NCBI RefSeq assembly: GCF_016811105.1
Contig: NZ_JAFBGM010000001.1
Coordinates: 496,001-560,000 of the forward strand
Length of the DNA stretch: 64,000 nucleotides
Source of the DNA: Aurantibacter crassamenti
GTDB taxonomy: Bacteria > Bacteroidota > Bacteroidia > Flavobacteriales > Flavobacteriaceae
Reading direction: 5' to 3'
A program made the position numbers and the translations under genes. The notes under the pieces are model-generated. The model was not told the DNA's origin, searched no databases, and saw nothing but the letters and a program-made list of their open reading frames with translations. Of this stretch, positions 26,285 to 35,967 are shown in pieces; position 1 is the first letter of the stretch; every line of letters starts with the position of its first letter.

Positions 26285-27226
26285 ATGAAAGAAGTTTTCT
26301 GTATCGGAGAATTATTAATAGATTTCGTAGCTGAAAAACAGGGTAATGACCTTTCATTGGCCAACATATTTACAAAAAAGGCTGGTGGCGCACCGGCTAA
26401 TGTTGCTTGCGCAATTGCAAAGCTAGATGGTAAAAGTAGTTTTATAGGATGCGTTGGCAACGATCAATTTGGTGATTTTTTATTACGCATTCTTGAAGAG
26501 TATAAAGTTGATTTAAGCTTAGCACAACGATCAAAAACGTTTACCACTTTAGCTTTCGTTTCTATTTCTGATGATGGCGAACGAGATTTTGTTTTTAGCA
26601 GAGGGGCAGATAAAGAACTACAATATGACCCAGCAATTAAGAAAAGTTTTAAAGACAATTTAGTTCATTTTGGTGCCGCTACAGCGCTACTTGGTGGTAA
26701 TTTAGAAGATGCATACAGTCACTATTTATTTGATGCACTAACAAAGAATTCTTTTATAAGTTTTGATCCTAATTTCAGAGAAGATCTTTGGAAAGATGAT
26801 GCCAAAACTTTCATTAAAAAATGTAAACCATTCATAGAAAAATCACATCTCTGTAAATTTAGTTTAGAGGAAGCACAATTACTTTCGGGCAAAGCTAAGT
26901 TAGAAGACGCCTGTGACTATTTTCATGAAACGGGGGTGCCATTAATAGTAGTTACCTTAGGGGGTGAAGGCACATACGTCAGTGCTCCTAACCTCAAAAA
27001 AACAATTGGAAGTATTCCCGTTGAACCAGTAGACACGACCGGAGCCGGTGATGCCTTCATAGGTTGCTTACTAAGACAAATTTCTTCATTAGCGGATCCA
27101 AAAAGCATTATTACAGAATCTACTGTTTTAGAAAAAATGATTGAAATTGCAAACAAAGCCGGTGCAATTACTACAACAAATTTTGGAGCTATTCCATCAT
27201 TACCAAGTACTGAACAGATTTTTTAA
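26285..27226 (+). CDS. PfkB-family carbohydrate kinase, probable fructokinase
   Basis: This 313-residue ribokinase-fold kinase has the N-terminal signature GGAPANVACAIAKL (residues 34-47). The C-terminal signature DTTGAGDAFIG places the catalytic base at D256. The overall pattern is closest to bacterial and plant fructokinases, which make fructose 6-phosphate with ATP. No sugar transporter or glycosidase is adjacent, so the substrate is inferred from the family. The gene is divergent from the SPFH cluster. Confidence 0.85.
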   Translation: MKEVFCIGELLIDFVAEKQGNDLSLANIFTKKAGGAPANVACAIAKLDGKSSFIGCVGNDQFGDFLLRILEEYKVDLSLAQRSKTFTTLAFVSISDDGERDFVFSRGADKELQYDPAIKKSFKDNLVHFGAATALLGGNLEDAYSHYLFDALTKNSFISFDPNFREDLWKDDAKTFIKKCKPFIEKSHLCKFSLEEAQLLSGKAKLEDACDYFHETGVPLIVVTLGGEGTYVSAPNLKKTIGSIPVEPVDTTGAGDAFIGCLLRQISSLADPKSIITESTVLEKMIEIANKAGAITTTNFGAIPSLPSTEQIF

Positions 27227-27293
27227 AAACTTCACATTCTTTGTCATATTTTCATAGGCCATGTCACTAAATAGTTAGAGACAAAGCAATACT

Positions 27294-27809
27294 ATGGATA
27301 AAGACTTAGAAACTACTTTTCTTTCTGCACTAGATGAGCATCAGCATAAGCTACTTCGAATATGCTCAGTCTATGCTAAAGATGACGATGACACCAAAGA
27401 CCTTTTTCAAGAGGTATTGGTAAACATCTGGAAATCTATGCCCACATTCAAAGGAAATTCAACAATTGGCACCTGGATGTATCGGATAACCTTAAATGTT
27501 TGTCTGCGCTTAAAAACCAAAGAGATTAAAAAACAAAAGAAATTGTTGCGCTTAGACAGTCGCGCTATAAACTTTTATAAAACAGAAACTTTAGATGATA
27601 AAGAAAGTGAACAACGAGAGAAATTGCTGCAACTACGCAAGTGCATTAAACAGCTAAATGAAGCTGATAAAGCAGTCATCACCCTATATTTAGAAGCACT
27701 GCCTTATAAAGAAATTTCAAGCATTACGGGCTTAACTGAAAATACGATTGCCGTAAAAATAAAACGCATCAAATCGAAATTGTTGAACTGTATAAAATCA
27801 CTATCATGA
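27294..27809 (+). CDS. ECF-type RNA polymerase sigma factor
   Basis: This 171-residue sigma-70 family protein has only regions 2 and 4. Region 2 (about residues 25-90) includes DTKDLFQEVLVNIWKS and TIGTWMYRITLNVCL. Region 4 (about 115-168) includes LPYKEISSITGLTENTIAVK. Its stop overlaps the next gene's start (ATGA), which implies co-translation with a membrane partner, as is usual for sigma and anti-sigma pairs. No target promoters can be named. Confidence 0.9.
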   Translation: MDKDLETTFLSALDEHQHKLLRICSVYAKDDDDTKDLFQEVLVNIWKSMPTFKGNSTIGTWMYRITLNVCLRLKTKEIKKQKKLLRLDSRAINFYKTETLDDKESEQREKLLQLRKCIKQLNEADKAVITLYLEALPYKEISSITGLTENTIAVKIKRIKSKLLNCIKSLS

Positions 27810-28396
27810 TAGAAGACGAACTTATAAATATTTGGCAATCTTCCCCTCAAGTGGAACAAGTAAAATTCGAAAAGTCGCGATTGATGCTAAATCTCGAATC
27901 TAGTTTAAGTCGTTTTCTTCGATTTGTAAAGTATCGTATTTTAATTGATCAAATCGCAGCAATATCAATGATTCCTGCATTTCTTTTTGGCATCTATTTT
28001 ATACCCCCTATTCTTTCTAAAATTGCCTCGTTTTTAATAGTTATATGGGCAATATGGTACGCCTTGCAACTTTCAAAGACTAAACAGAGTAAGCCAGAAT
28101 CCGTCACACTAAATTATCTAGAATACCTAAAAAAAAATAAAGATTATATGATATATCTTAAAAAGACGATAGTTAAGTCGATGTACTCGTATGCTTTATT
28201 AGCGTTGCCAGCCTACTTTTTATCAATCGCCGGTGTATACTTTGATGGGATAATCAATCTATCTTTCGTTATCAAATTAATAATTCTTGGTGTAGCTGGG
28301 CACATAGGAGCCTACATATATAGTATATGGGAGGTGAAAAAAATCAGCGAACAAATAAAAAAAATTGATGAACTTATAAAAGTTATGGAGGAATAA
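27806..28396 (+). CDS. Membrane protein co-translated with ECF sigma factor
   Basis: This 196-residue protein has a soluble N-terminus of about 45 residues (IEDELINIWQSSPQ and a basic helix). About four membrane helices follow, ending in a cytoplasmic helix rich in Lys and Glu. It lacks the zinc-binding HxxxCxxC motif of ZAS anti-sigma factors and any FecR domain. Its position and ATGA overlap suggest that it holds or modulates the sigma factor, but this is inference from context only. The gene ends 4 bases before the convergent AlbA_2 gene. Confidence 0.75.
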   Translation: MIEDELINIWQSSPQVEQVKFEKSRLMLNLESSLSRFLRFVKYRILIDQIAAISMIPAFLFGIYFIPPILSKIASFLIVIWAIWYALQLSKTKQSKPESVTLNYLEYLKKNKDYMIYLKKTIVKSMYSYALLALPAYFLSIAGVYFDGIINLSFVIKLIILGVAGHIGAYIYSIWEVKKISEQIKKIDELIKVMEE

Positions 28397-28400
28397 TATT

Positions 28401-29537
28401 CTAACTATACTTAACCTTTCGTAAAATTCTGAGTGCTTCTTTTAAAGATAGATAAATTTCTTTATCAAATTTTTTCAAGAGTGAACGCGCATTTTCCATT
28501 TTATCTTTTGCATCTTCAAAACCATTGAAATAGCAAATTAAATACGAATCTGGCAACTGCTCTATATCTTTTACTTCCGAAGAATTTAACGTTATGTTCT
28601 TTTCTAATTTTTTCAACAAAGCATTATTTGCGTTAAAAATATGGTGCAACGTTTTAGCATCATATTGCGGTGGTTCAAAAAGTAGATTACTCTGTATTTG
28701 ATAGGTGCCATTTTCTGAGAAAACAATATTGGTTTCTTCTAACGGAAAATATTTTTGACTTGCACCTAGTTCTAGATTTACATATTCAACGGTTGAAAAT
28801 GAATCATCATCAAATGAGATTGTGACTTCATCTAAAGCAGAATAAAAAAGTTTTACCTGCTCATTAATTAGTTCAATATCTACACGTGAATAAAAGGTTT
28901 TATCATTAACAACTTTAGTGTTTCCTGCCCAACAAACAATGAATTGCTCTTTAAAAACTTTATAACTACTCTCTAAATCTTTATGTCTATTATTTATAAA
29001 ATCGATAACACCATCAAGCGTAAGTTCAATATTATTTTTGGCATGCTGCTCAACGGTAGCAACCAACTTTGAATTGATATCTTTTAATTCTACATCAAAA
29101 GCTTTTGGCATACTAATACTACCTTCTCTAAAGAAAACAGCGCCGCCATAATACTTCCAAATATTCTTACGCAATGCACAAACTTTCCCATTTGATTTAA
29201 TGGTGACTAGGCCAACAACTTTACCTTCTTCCAATTGCGGAAAAGGTATATTCTCATAAGAAATTAATGGTGGATTATCTAAATAGGCATTAACAAGATT
29301 TTGAATTTTACTATCATCAAAGAAATCAACTCCCACTATCTTATTGTCTTCATCTTCTACCCCAACAACAATAAATGAATTATTTTTAGGATTGCTATTA
29401 GCCAATGCACAGACATGCTTTAAGAATTTGGCTTTACCCTCTTTAGAGCCAAAATTGATAAAACGCTTTTTGTCATAAAAACTATTTTCATCATTATGAG
29501 CGAGAAGGTTTTTTACAAGAAGCCGTTTGTTAATCAT
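28401..29537 (-). CDS. AlbA_2/Schlafen-type putative DNA-binding domain protein
   Basis: This 378-residue protein has an N-terminal AlbA_2 (AAA_4) domain (about residues 20-140). Characteristic pieces are LKHVCALANSN, NSFIVVGVEDEDNKIVGVDF and the REGS strand. The remaining 230 residues have no motif that I recognise. Proteins with this domain are annotated as putative DNA-binding or ATP-binding regulators. It overlaps the upstream SDR gene by 8 bases and is the last gene of an aldo-keto reductase/SDR/AlbA_2 operon. Confidence 0.75.
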   Translation of the reverse strand: MINKRLLVKNLLAHNDENSFYDKKRFINFGSKEGKAKFLKHVCALANSNPKNNSFIVVGVEDEDNKIVGVDFFDDSKIQNLVNAYLDNPPLISYENIPFPQLEEGKVVGLVTIKSNGKVCALRKNIWKYYGGAVFFREGSISMPKAFDVELKDINSKLVATVEQHAKNNIELTLDGVIDFINNRHKDLESSYKVFKEQFIVCWAGNTKVVNDKTFYSRVDIELINEQVKLFYSALDEVTISFDDDSFSTVEYVNLELGASQKYFPLEETNIVFSENGTYQIQSNLLFEPPQYDAKTLHHIFNANNALLKKLEKNITLNSSEVKDIEQLPDSYLICYFNGFEDAKDKMENARSLLKKFDKEIYLSLKEALRILRKVKYS

Positions 29538-30285
29538 TTTTGTTTACGATTGTAGAAGAAGCTTGCGCTGTAGACATTACAACCAAATCAGCAATATTTA
29601 CATGATACGGCCGTGTGATTACAAAGTGAATAATATCAGCCACATCTTCAGGTCTTAGGGGTTGAAAACCCTTATAAACATTTTTAGCTCTTTCTAAATC
29701 ACCTTTAAAACGCACATCACTAAATTCAGTTTCTACCAAACCTGGGTTCACTGCCCCTACTCGAATTCCGTAGGCATTTAAATCAATTCGCAAACCTTGA
29801 TTTATTGCATCAACAGCATACTTACTAGCACAATAAACATTTCCGTTTGGGTAAACTTCTTTCCCCGCCGTGGATCCAATATTAATAATGTGCCCCCCTT
29901 TTCTTTCAACCATTTGCGGTAAAATGGCTTTTGTAATGTAAAGCAAACCTTTTACATTAATATCTAACATGGCATCCCAATCATCAATACTACCTTTATC
30001 AATTGGATCTAGACCGTGCGCATTACCCGCATTATTTAATAAAACATCAATTTTAGAAAATTCAGCTGGAATAGAATTTATGGCTTTTAATACAGCTTCT
30101 CGATCCCGTATATCAAAATTTAGAGTAATTAAATTTGACCCATTTGATAATTTATTCACCAGGTCATCAAGACGTTCTTGTCTTCTTCCGCAAAGAATAA
30201 GTTTAAAATTTTGTGCGGCTAATAATTCAGCCGTTGCATAACCGATACCACTTGTAGCACCTGTAATTAAAACTGTTTTTGACAT
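29530..30285 (-). CDS. Short-chain dehydrogenase/reductase (YdfG-like)
   Basis: This 251-residue classical SDR has the cofactor loop TGATSGIG (residues 8-15), NNAG (84-87), and the catalytic triad S138, Y151, K155 (YCASK). The Arg pair after the second strand (GRRQER) favours NADP(H). The overall pattern is like YdfG, which reduces 3-hydroxy acids and L-allo-threonine. The true substrate is unknown. It lies between an aldo-keto reductase (14 bases upstream) and the AlbA_2 gene (8-base overlap). Confidence 0.88.
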   Translation of the reverse strand: MSKTVLITGATSGIGYATAELLAAQNFKLILCGRRQERLDDLVNKLSNGSNLITLNFDIRDREAVLKAINSIPAEFSKIDVLLNNAGNAHGLDPIDKGSIDDWDAMLDINVKGLLYITKAILPQMVERKGGHIINIGSTAGKEVYPNGNVYCASKYAVDAINQGLRIDLNAYGIRVGAVNPGLVETEFSDVRFKGDLERAKNVYKGFQPLRPEDVADIIHFVITRPYHVNIADLVVMSTAQASSTIVNKND

Positions 30286-30299
30286 GATAACATATTTAT

Positions 30300-31175
30300 T
30301 TAAGCCACTTCATGGCCTGTACTTGCTTCTAAAAGTGAGAACCAATCTTCAAGTTCAAGTTTCACTTCTGTAGCTTCTATTGATTTTTGTAAACGTATTT
30401 TACTTGTTGTACCCACAACGGGCGAAATAAATGCAGGTTGCTTCATAAGCCAGGCAAGCAGCAATTGGTCTTCTGAAACCTGATATTTGTCTAGCATGGG
30501 TTTCATTGCTTGTTTTATTCGCACGACTTGTTCAGTATTTTCTCTAAAATAACTTCCTAATGGGCTCCAAGCCATGCTCCACCTCTTATTTATCATACAA
30601 TCGTCTAATGAACCATCATTCATGGCTGAAGGTTTAGTTAAAGAGAACTCAACTTGATTTGCATCAACCTTAAAATAAGATTCAAGCATTGCAATTTGTG
30701 AAGGGGTAAAGTTCGAAACACCAACACTTTTAATTTTACCTTCTTCTTTTAGCTGTGTAATGGATTCAGCAATCACCTCTGCATTCATTAGTGGTGAAGG
30801 TCTATGCAGCAATAATAAATCAAGATAGTCCGTTTTCAAATTTTTAAGCGAATTCTCAACAGACCAAATAATATGCTTTTTAGAATAATCATAATGCTTG
30901 ACTTTGGTTTTCCTATTTTCGCTAAGTAATTGTATTCCACATTTACTAATTAGCTGAACATTTTCACGAGAAATTTGACTTTCTTTAAAAGCAACACCAA
31001 ATTCAGTTTCAGTAGAATAGCCTCCGTAAATATCAGCATGGTCAAATGTAGAAATACCGAGTGCAAAACAGTCTTCAATTAACTGAATCATTTCTAATTT
31101 TGAAAGCTGTTTACCCCAACTTCCCCAGGTCATCGTACCTGCAATTATTCTGCTGTTTGGCGCATCTTTTATCAT
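30300..31175 (-). CDS. Aldo/keto reductase (YdhF-like)
   Basis: This 291-residue TIM-barrel NADPH oxidoreductase has the catalytic tetrad D45, Y50, K78 and H124. The opening RIIAGTMTWGSWG and the segment ESITQLKEEGKIKSVGVSNF are typical of the YdhF branch. It reduces carbonyl compounds in the cytoplasm; the natural substrate is not known. It is the first gene of a three-gene minus-strand operon and is divergent from the bat operon. Confidence 0.88.
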   Translation of the reverse strand: MIKDAPNSRIIAGTMTWGSWGKQLSKLEMIQLIEDCFALGISTFDHADIYGGYSTETEFGVAFKESQISRENVQLISKCGIQLLSENRKTKVKHYDYSKKHIIWSVENSLKNLKTDYLDLLLLHRPSPLMNAEVIAESITQLKEEGKIKSVGVSNFTPSQIAMLESYFKVDANQVEFSLTKPSAMNDGSLDDCMINKRWSMAWSPLGSYFRENTEQVVRIKQAMKPMLDKYQVSEDQLLLAWLMKQPAFISPVVGTTSKIRLQKSIEATEVKLELEDWFSLLEASTGHEVA

Positions 31176-31281
31176 AAGGATGTTAAATTAAAAATATTTA
31201 CCTTAACATCTTCCTAAAACTTAGGGGTTTTTGAGCTATTTTAACCAATCATTAACAGGCAATGATTAAATAAATTTTCAA

Positions 31282-31313
31282 TTTGCGCCCTACTATTCAA
31301 CCAACTATATTTA
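31282..31313 (+). promoter_or_regulatory. Probable promoter of the bat operon
   Basis: TTTG (31282-31285), a spacer of 20 bases, and TATATTTA (31306-31313) match the Bacteroidota consensus at all positions but the last. The moxR start codon is 22 bases beyond the -7 element. Confidence 0.5.
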
Positions 31314-31335
31314 TAGACAAAAAATTACGCTTCTT

Positions 31336-32337
31336 ATGGATGATAATACTACTGTGGATATAAGCGCAGTAAATGAGAAAATTGCAAAGGAAAGTGCATT
31401 TATAGACTTGCTCACAACAGAAATGAACAAGGTTATTGTTGGCCAAAAACATATGGTTGAACGATTATTAATTGGACTTTTAGGTCAAGGTCATATCTTA
31501 TTAGAAGGTGTGCCTGGTCTAGCAAAGACATTAGCGATAAATACATTAGCTAAAGCTGTTAAAGGTAGTTTTAGTAGAATTCAGTTTACACCTGACCTTT
31601 TACCTGCAGATGTTGTAGGTACCATGATATACAACATGAAGGTCAACGACTTTTCAATAAAAAAGGGTCCTATTTTTGCAAATTTTGTTTTGGCAGATGA
31701 AATTAATCGTGCCCCAGCAAAAGTGCAATCAGCATTGCTTGAAGCCATGCAAGAGAAACAGGTAACTATTGGTGATGAAACCTTCATTTTAGACAAACCA
31801 TTTTTGGTTATGGCTACACAAAATCCTGTAGAACAAGAAGGTACTTACCCCTTACCAGAAGCACAAGTAGATAGATTTATGCTGAAAACGGTTATTGACT
31901 ATCCAAAAATGGCCGAAGAACAAAGCATCATGAGACAAAATCTTTTGGGTGTTTATGAAACCGTAAATCCAGTAGTTTCGATTGAACAAATTTTAAGTGC
32001 ACAAAAAACGGTTCGGGAAGTCTATATGGATGAAAAAATTGAGAAGTATATTTTAGATATCGTTTTTGCAACTCGTTACCCTGAAAAATACAACTTAGAA
32101 TCACTCAAGCCATTAATAAGTTTTGGAGCATCACCACGTGGAAGTATCAACCTAGGTGTTGCAGCTAAATGTTACGCATTTATTAAGCGTAGAGGGTATG
32201 TAGTACCAGAAGACGTGAGAGCAATAGTACATGATGTATTGCGTCACAGAATTGGTATTACCTATGAGGCCGAGGCTGAAAATATTACTTCAGAAGAAAT
32301 TATCAATAAGATTGTAAACGAAATCGAAGTACCTTAA
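31336..32337 (+). CDS. MoxR-family AAA+ ATPase (bat operon)
   Basis: This 333-residue AAA_3-type ATPase has Walker A GVPGLAKT (residues 58-65) and Walker B LADEINRAP (D121, E122). It also has the sensor segment ATQNPVEQEGTYPLPEAQVDRF. MoxR ATPases act as chaperones that activate or assemble partners containing VWA domains. It is the first gene of a long operon with DUF58 and VWA proteins, which are its likely clients. Confidence 0.95.
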   Translation: MDDNTTVDISAVNEKIAKESAFIDLLTTEMNKVIVGQKHMVERLLIGLLGQGHILLEGVPGLAKTLAINTLAKAVKGSFSRIQFTPDLLPADVVGTMIYNMKVNDFSIKKGPIFANFVLADEINRAPAKVQSALLEAMQEKQVTIGDETFILDKPFLVMATQNPVEQEGTYPLPEAQVDRFMLKTVIDYPKMAEEQSIMRQNLLGVYETVNPVVSIEQILSAQKTVREVYMDEKIEKYILDIVFATRYPEKYNLESLKPLISFGASPRGSINLGVAAKCYAFIKRRGYVVPEDVRAIVHDVLRHRIGITYEAEAENITSEEIINKIVNEIEVP

Positions 32338-32434
32338 AAAGGTCAATTGTAAAATAGATTGGCAGCCTTGGTTTAGAAATTAATTGCCAACTTTTTACGG
32401 CTTACTGATTATTGTTAACTGTTTATTGACATTA

Positions 32435-33301
32435 ATGGATACTAAAGAACTTCTTAAAAAAGTACGTAAGATCGAAATTAAGACCCGGCGTCTTTCCGAT
32501 CATATTTTTGGAGGCGAATATCATTCGACCTTCAAAGGGCGTGGTATGACTTTTAGTGAAGTACGTCAATATCAATTTGGTGATGATGTAAGAGCCATTG
32601 ATTGGAATGTTACTGCCCGTTATAACGAGCCATACATTAAAGTTTTTGAAGAAGAACGAGAATTAACCATGATGCTAATGGTTGATGTTAGTGGTTCTGA
32701 ATTATTTGGAACTACCAATCAGTTCAAAAAAGAAATTTTAACTGAAATATCAGCAACGCTTGCATTTTCAGCAATGCAGAATAACGATAAGGTAGGCCTC
32801 ATTTTATTTTCTGATGAAGTAGAGCTTTTTATTCCTCCTAAAAAAGGAAAAAGTCACGTTTTAAGAATCATTAGAGAATTACTAGAATTCAAGCCTAAAA
32901 GCCATAAAACTGATATTGCAGGGGCATTGCGCTATCTTTCAAATATGATGAAGAAAAAGGCAATTGTTTTTGTCTTGTCTGATTTCATTGCTGAAGACTA
33001 TGAACAAACCTTAAAAATTACGGGCAACAAGCATGATGTTACCGGTATTCGTGTTTATGATCATCGCGAAGAATCTATTCCGAATTTAGGAATGGTACAA
33101 ATGCAAGATGCTGAAACAGGGCAGATGCAAGTAATTAATACCCAATCTAAAAAGGTTAGACAATCTTATGCCAAATATCACATTGAAAAGGTTGCCTATT
33201 TCACTGAGACATTTAAAAAATCAGGTTGTGGAGTAATAAGTTGTAGGGTTGACGAGAGTTATGTGAAAAAATTATTGGGTTATTTTAAGCGTAGAGGATG
33301 A
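32435..33301 (+). CDS. DUF58 protein of the bat operon
   Basis: This 288-residue protein carries the DUF58 signature (SDHIFGGEYHSTFKGRGM, then YQFGDDVRAIDWNVTARY) followed by a degenerate VWA-like fold (MLMVDVSGSELFG). It is a standard partner of MoxR ATPases. I start at ATG 32435 because the upstream in-frame extension reads as intergenic sequence. Its stop overlaps the next start (ATGA). It probably links the ATPase to the membrane VWA proteins. Confidence 0.9.
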   Translation: MDTKELLKKVRKIEIKTRRLSDHIFGGEYHSTFKGRGMTFSEVRQYQFGDDVRAIDWNVTARYNEPYIKVFEEERELTMMLMVDVSGSELFGTTNQFKKEILTEISATLAFSAMQNNDKVGLILFSDEVELFIPPKKGKSHVLRIIRELLEFKPKSHKTDIAGALRYLSNMMKKKAIVFVLSDFIAEDYEQTLKITGNKHDVTGIRVYDHREESIPNLGMVQMQDAETGQMQVINTQSKKVRQSYAKYHIEKVAYFTETFKKSGCGVISCRVDESYVKKLLGYFKRRG

Positions 33302-34962
33302 TGCATAGTTTGATACATAAAATACAAAATTTGAAATCTATATCGCCTAAAGTGCGATATGCTTTTCTATGCTTGTTTCTATATACCGCTGTCGGGTTTT
33401 CTCAAACTGCACCAATAATCACTTCTGAGGTTGACACAACCTTTATTAAAATTGGCGAACAATTAAAGTTCACGGTAACCGTAGATGCTGATACTACTGC
33501 GCAAGTAATATTTCCGGAAGGGCAAACATTTTCGCCATTAGAAACTGTAGAGGCTTTGCCAACAGATACCACTAAAAAAGATAGTAGATATATTTTACAA
33601 AAATCTTATACGCTTACCCAGTTTGATTCTGGACAATACAAACTACCAACGCAATTTATTGACATTAATGGCAAAGGTTTTTATACCGACTCACTAGTGG
33701 TTAATGTTGCAACCGTGCCAGTTGACACGCTTGCTCAAAGAATGTATGACATTAAGCCATTTATTAATGTAGAAAAAAATCACGCTTCACTTTATAAAAT
33801 TCTGCTCGCAATCTTAGCAGCAGTATTAATTGTAGGTGCTTTATTGTACTGGTTTGTTTTCCGCAAAAAACCATTGACAGAAGAAGAAAAAGTTGCACTC
33901 TTACCGCCCTACGATCGAGCTTTACTAGAGCTAAAAAACTTAGAAAATTCAAAATACCTCATTCAAGACGAATACAAACAATACTATACAGAACTAACAG
34001 ACATCGTACGTTCATATCTTGAAGAAGATGTTCACGTTTCAGCTTTAGAAAGCACCACAGATCAGTTAATTGAAAAGCTTGAAATGCGTAGAGATGCGGG
34101 TGAATTAAAGTTAGATGATGAAACACTAAAACAATTTAAGCAAATATTAGAAACTGCAGATTTGGTAAAATTTGCAAAATCAAAACCAGAAACTTCAGTT
34201 GCTGAAAATCATAGAAAGTCAATTGAGCAAATCGTGATTAAAACACATGATGCGCTGCCCGAACCTACTGAAGAAGAATTACAAGAACAAGAGGCTTATC
34301 AAGAAGAATTGGCTAGAAAAAAGGAGCGAAAAAAATGGATAATAGTCGGGGTTGCTACACTTGGGGCAATCATTTTAGCAATAACAGGCTTATCAATTCA
34401 CTATGGTCCAAAACATGTTTGGGATACTGTGACTGGTAATGAATCTAAAAAATTACTAAGTGGTGAATGGGTTTCAAGCTCGTATGGCTATCCCCCAATA
34501 TTATTAGAAACGCCAGATGTTTTAGTCAGACAGAAAACCAAAATACCAGCAGAGGCACAAAGCAAGATAAAAGAACTGAGCACTTTTGGATATCATAATG
34601 AAAATACCTTTTTAACAATTGCTGCAACATCAACTCAATTTGCAGATGAATCTGAGCCAGATCACGAAAAAACTATAGAGGGTCTAATTAACGGGTTAGA
34701 AAAGAAAGGTGCTAAAAATATTATTACCAAAAATGACGAGTACACTACTATTTCTGGAGTAAAAGGACTGAAAACATATGGTAGCGGTCAATTTAAAGTT
34801 CCTAATTCTGATGAATTAGTAAGAGGTAAATATGAGATATACAGTTTTGGCGGGCCTGGTTTTCAGCAGCAGATTTTAATAACATGGTTAGCTGATGATG
34901 AATATGCTGAGGAAATAGTAAATCGAATTGGAAGCACTTTAGAAGTTAAAATAGAATTATAG
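33298..34962 (+). CDS. Membrane protein of the bat operon (DUF4381-like)
   Basis: This 554-residue protein starts with a cleavable or anchoring hydrophobic segment. A periplasmic beta-rich domain (about residues 40-155) follows, then a membrane helix (about 166-188), a cytoplasmic acidic helical region, a second helix (about 348-367) and a final extracytoplasmic domain. The helical part (PYDRALLELKNLE through DIVRSYLEE) looks like proteins encoded between DUF58 and BatA in Bacteroidota. Its stop abuts the batA start. The function is unknown beyond membership of the bat cluster. Confidence 0.75.
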   Translation: MMHSLIHKIQNLKSISPKVRYAFLCLFLYTAVGFSQTAPIITSEVDTTFIKIGEQLKFTVTVDADTTAQVIFPEGQTFSPLETVEALPTDTTKKDSRYILQKSYTLTQFDSGQYKLPTQFIDINGKGFYTDSLVVNVATVPVDTLAQRMYDIKPFINVEKNHASLYKILLAILAAVLIVGALLYWFVFRKKPLTEEEKVALLPPYDRALLELKNLENSKYLIQDEYKQYYTELTDIVRSYLEEDVHVSALESTTDQLIEKLEMRRDAGELKLDDETLKQFKQILETADLVKFAKSKPETSVAENHRKSIEQIVIKTHDALPEPTEEELQEQEAYQEELARKKERKKWIIVGVATLGAIILAITGLSIHYGPKHVWDTVTGNESKKLLSGEWVSSSYGYPPILLETPDVLVRQKTKIPAEAQSKIKELSTFGYHNENTFLTIAATSTQFADESEPDHEKTIEGLINGLEKKGAKNIITKNDEYTTISGVKGLKTYGSGQFKVPNSDELVRGKYEIYSFGGPGFQQQILITWLADDEYAEEIVNRIGSTLEVKIEL

Positions 34963-35961
34963 ATGTTAGATAATATTTCATTTGCAAATCCTGATTTTTT
35001 CTGGTTGCTATTATTGCTTCCGGCGGCTTTGCTATGGTATTTTTTCAAACGGAAAGAGCAAAGTGCCGCGTTAACCATTTCAAGCATTGGTGGTTTTTCC
35101 AGAGGAAGTATTCTTCCAAAACTTAGACATCTTTTATTTTTTCTAAGGTTATTGGCATTGGCAGCAATTATAGTTGCAATGGCAAGACCGCAAACTGAAG
35201 ACATTTCAACAAGAACCAAAACCACAAAAGGTATTGATATTGTAATGGCAATTGATGTTTCTTCAAGTATGTTAGCGCGAGATTTAAAACCAAATCGTCT
35301 TGCCGCTTTAAAAGAAGTAGCTTCAGATTTTATTGCAAAAAGACCAAATGATCGCATTGGCTTAGTTGCATATGCAGGTGAAGGATATACTAAAACTCCA
35401 ATAACCAGTGACAAATCAATCGTACTTGGTGCATTAGGAGAAATCACATATGGTCAACTAAATGATGGTACTGCTATTGGCATGGGACTAGCAACCGCAG
35501 TAAACCGATTGAAAGAGAGCAAAGCAATTAGCAAAATAATCATTCTTTTAACCGATGGTGTAAATAACGCTGGTTTTATAGAACCGCAAACTGCTGCAGA
35601 TTTAGCTGTAGAATTTGGCATTAAAACCTATACAATTGGGCTTGGTACAAATGGTAATGCATTGTCACCAATTGCATATAATGCAGATGGTTCTTTTAGG
35701 TATGGTATGCGTCAAGTTGAAATTGATGAAAAACTATTACAAGAAATTGCAACAGTTACTGGTGGAAAATATTTTAGAGCCACCAATAATGAAAAGTTAG
35801 AAGCGATTTATGACGAGATTAATAAATTAGAAAAAACAGAAATAGAAGAATTTAAATATTACAGATACGAAGAAAAATTTCGCCCATGGATTTTATTAGC
35901 AGGTGCACTGCTATTATTAGAGTGGTTTTTGCGAAATACCGTGTTCCGTAGTTTTATATAA
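34963..35961 (+). CDS. batA: BatA, VWA-domain membrane protein
   Basis: This 332-residue protein has two N-terminal membrane helices (about residues 12-28 and 55-75) and a periplasmic VWA domain. A C-terminal helix (about 307-325) closes it. The MIDAS motif is intact as DVSSS (D98-S102), with a threonine at NDGTAIG and LLTDGVNN downstream. Bat proteins were named for Bacteroides aerotolerance. BatA and BatB are thought to form a membrane complex stabilised by the MoxR ATPase. Confidence 0.92.
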   Translation: MLDNISFANPDFFWLLLLLPAALLWYFFKRKEQSAALTISSIGGFSRGSILPKLRHLLFFLRLLALAAIIVAMARPQTEDISTRTKTTKGIDIVMAIDVSSSMLARDLKPNRLAALKEVASDFIAKRPNDRIGLVAYAGEGYTKTPITSDKSIVLGALGEITYGQLNDGTAIGMGLATAVNRLKESKAISKIIILLTDGVNNAGFIEPQTAADLAVEFGIKTYTIGLGTNGNALSPIAYNADGSFRYGMRQVEIDEKLLQEIATVTGGKYFRATNNEKLEAIYDEINKLEKTEIEEFKYYRYEEKFRPWILLAGALLLLEWFLRNTVFRSFI

Positions 35962-35967
35962 CAACAG

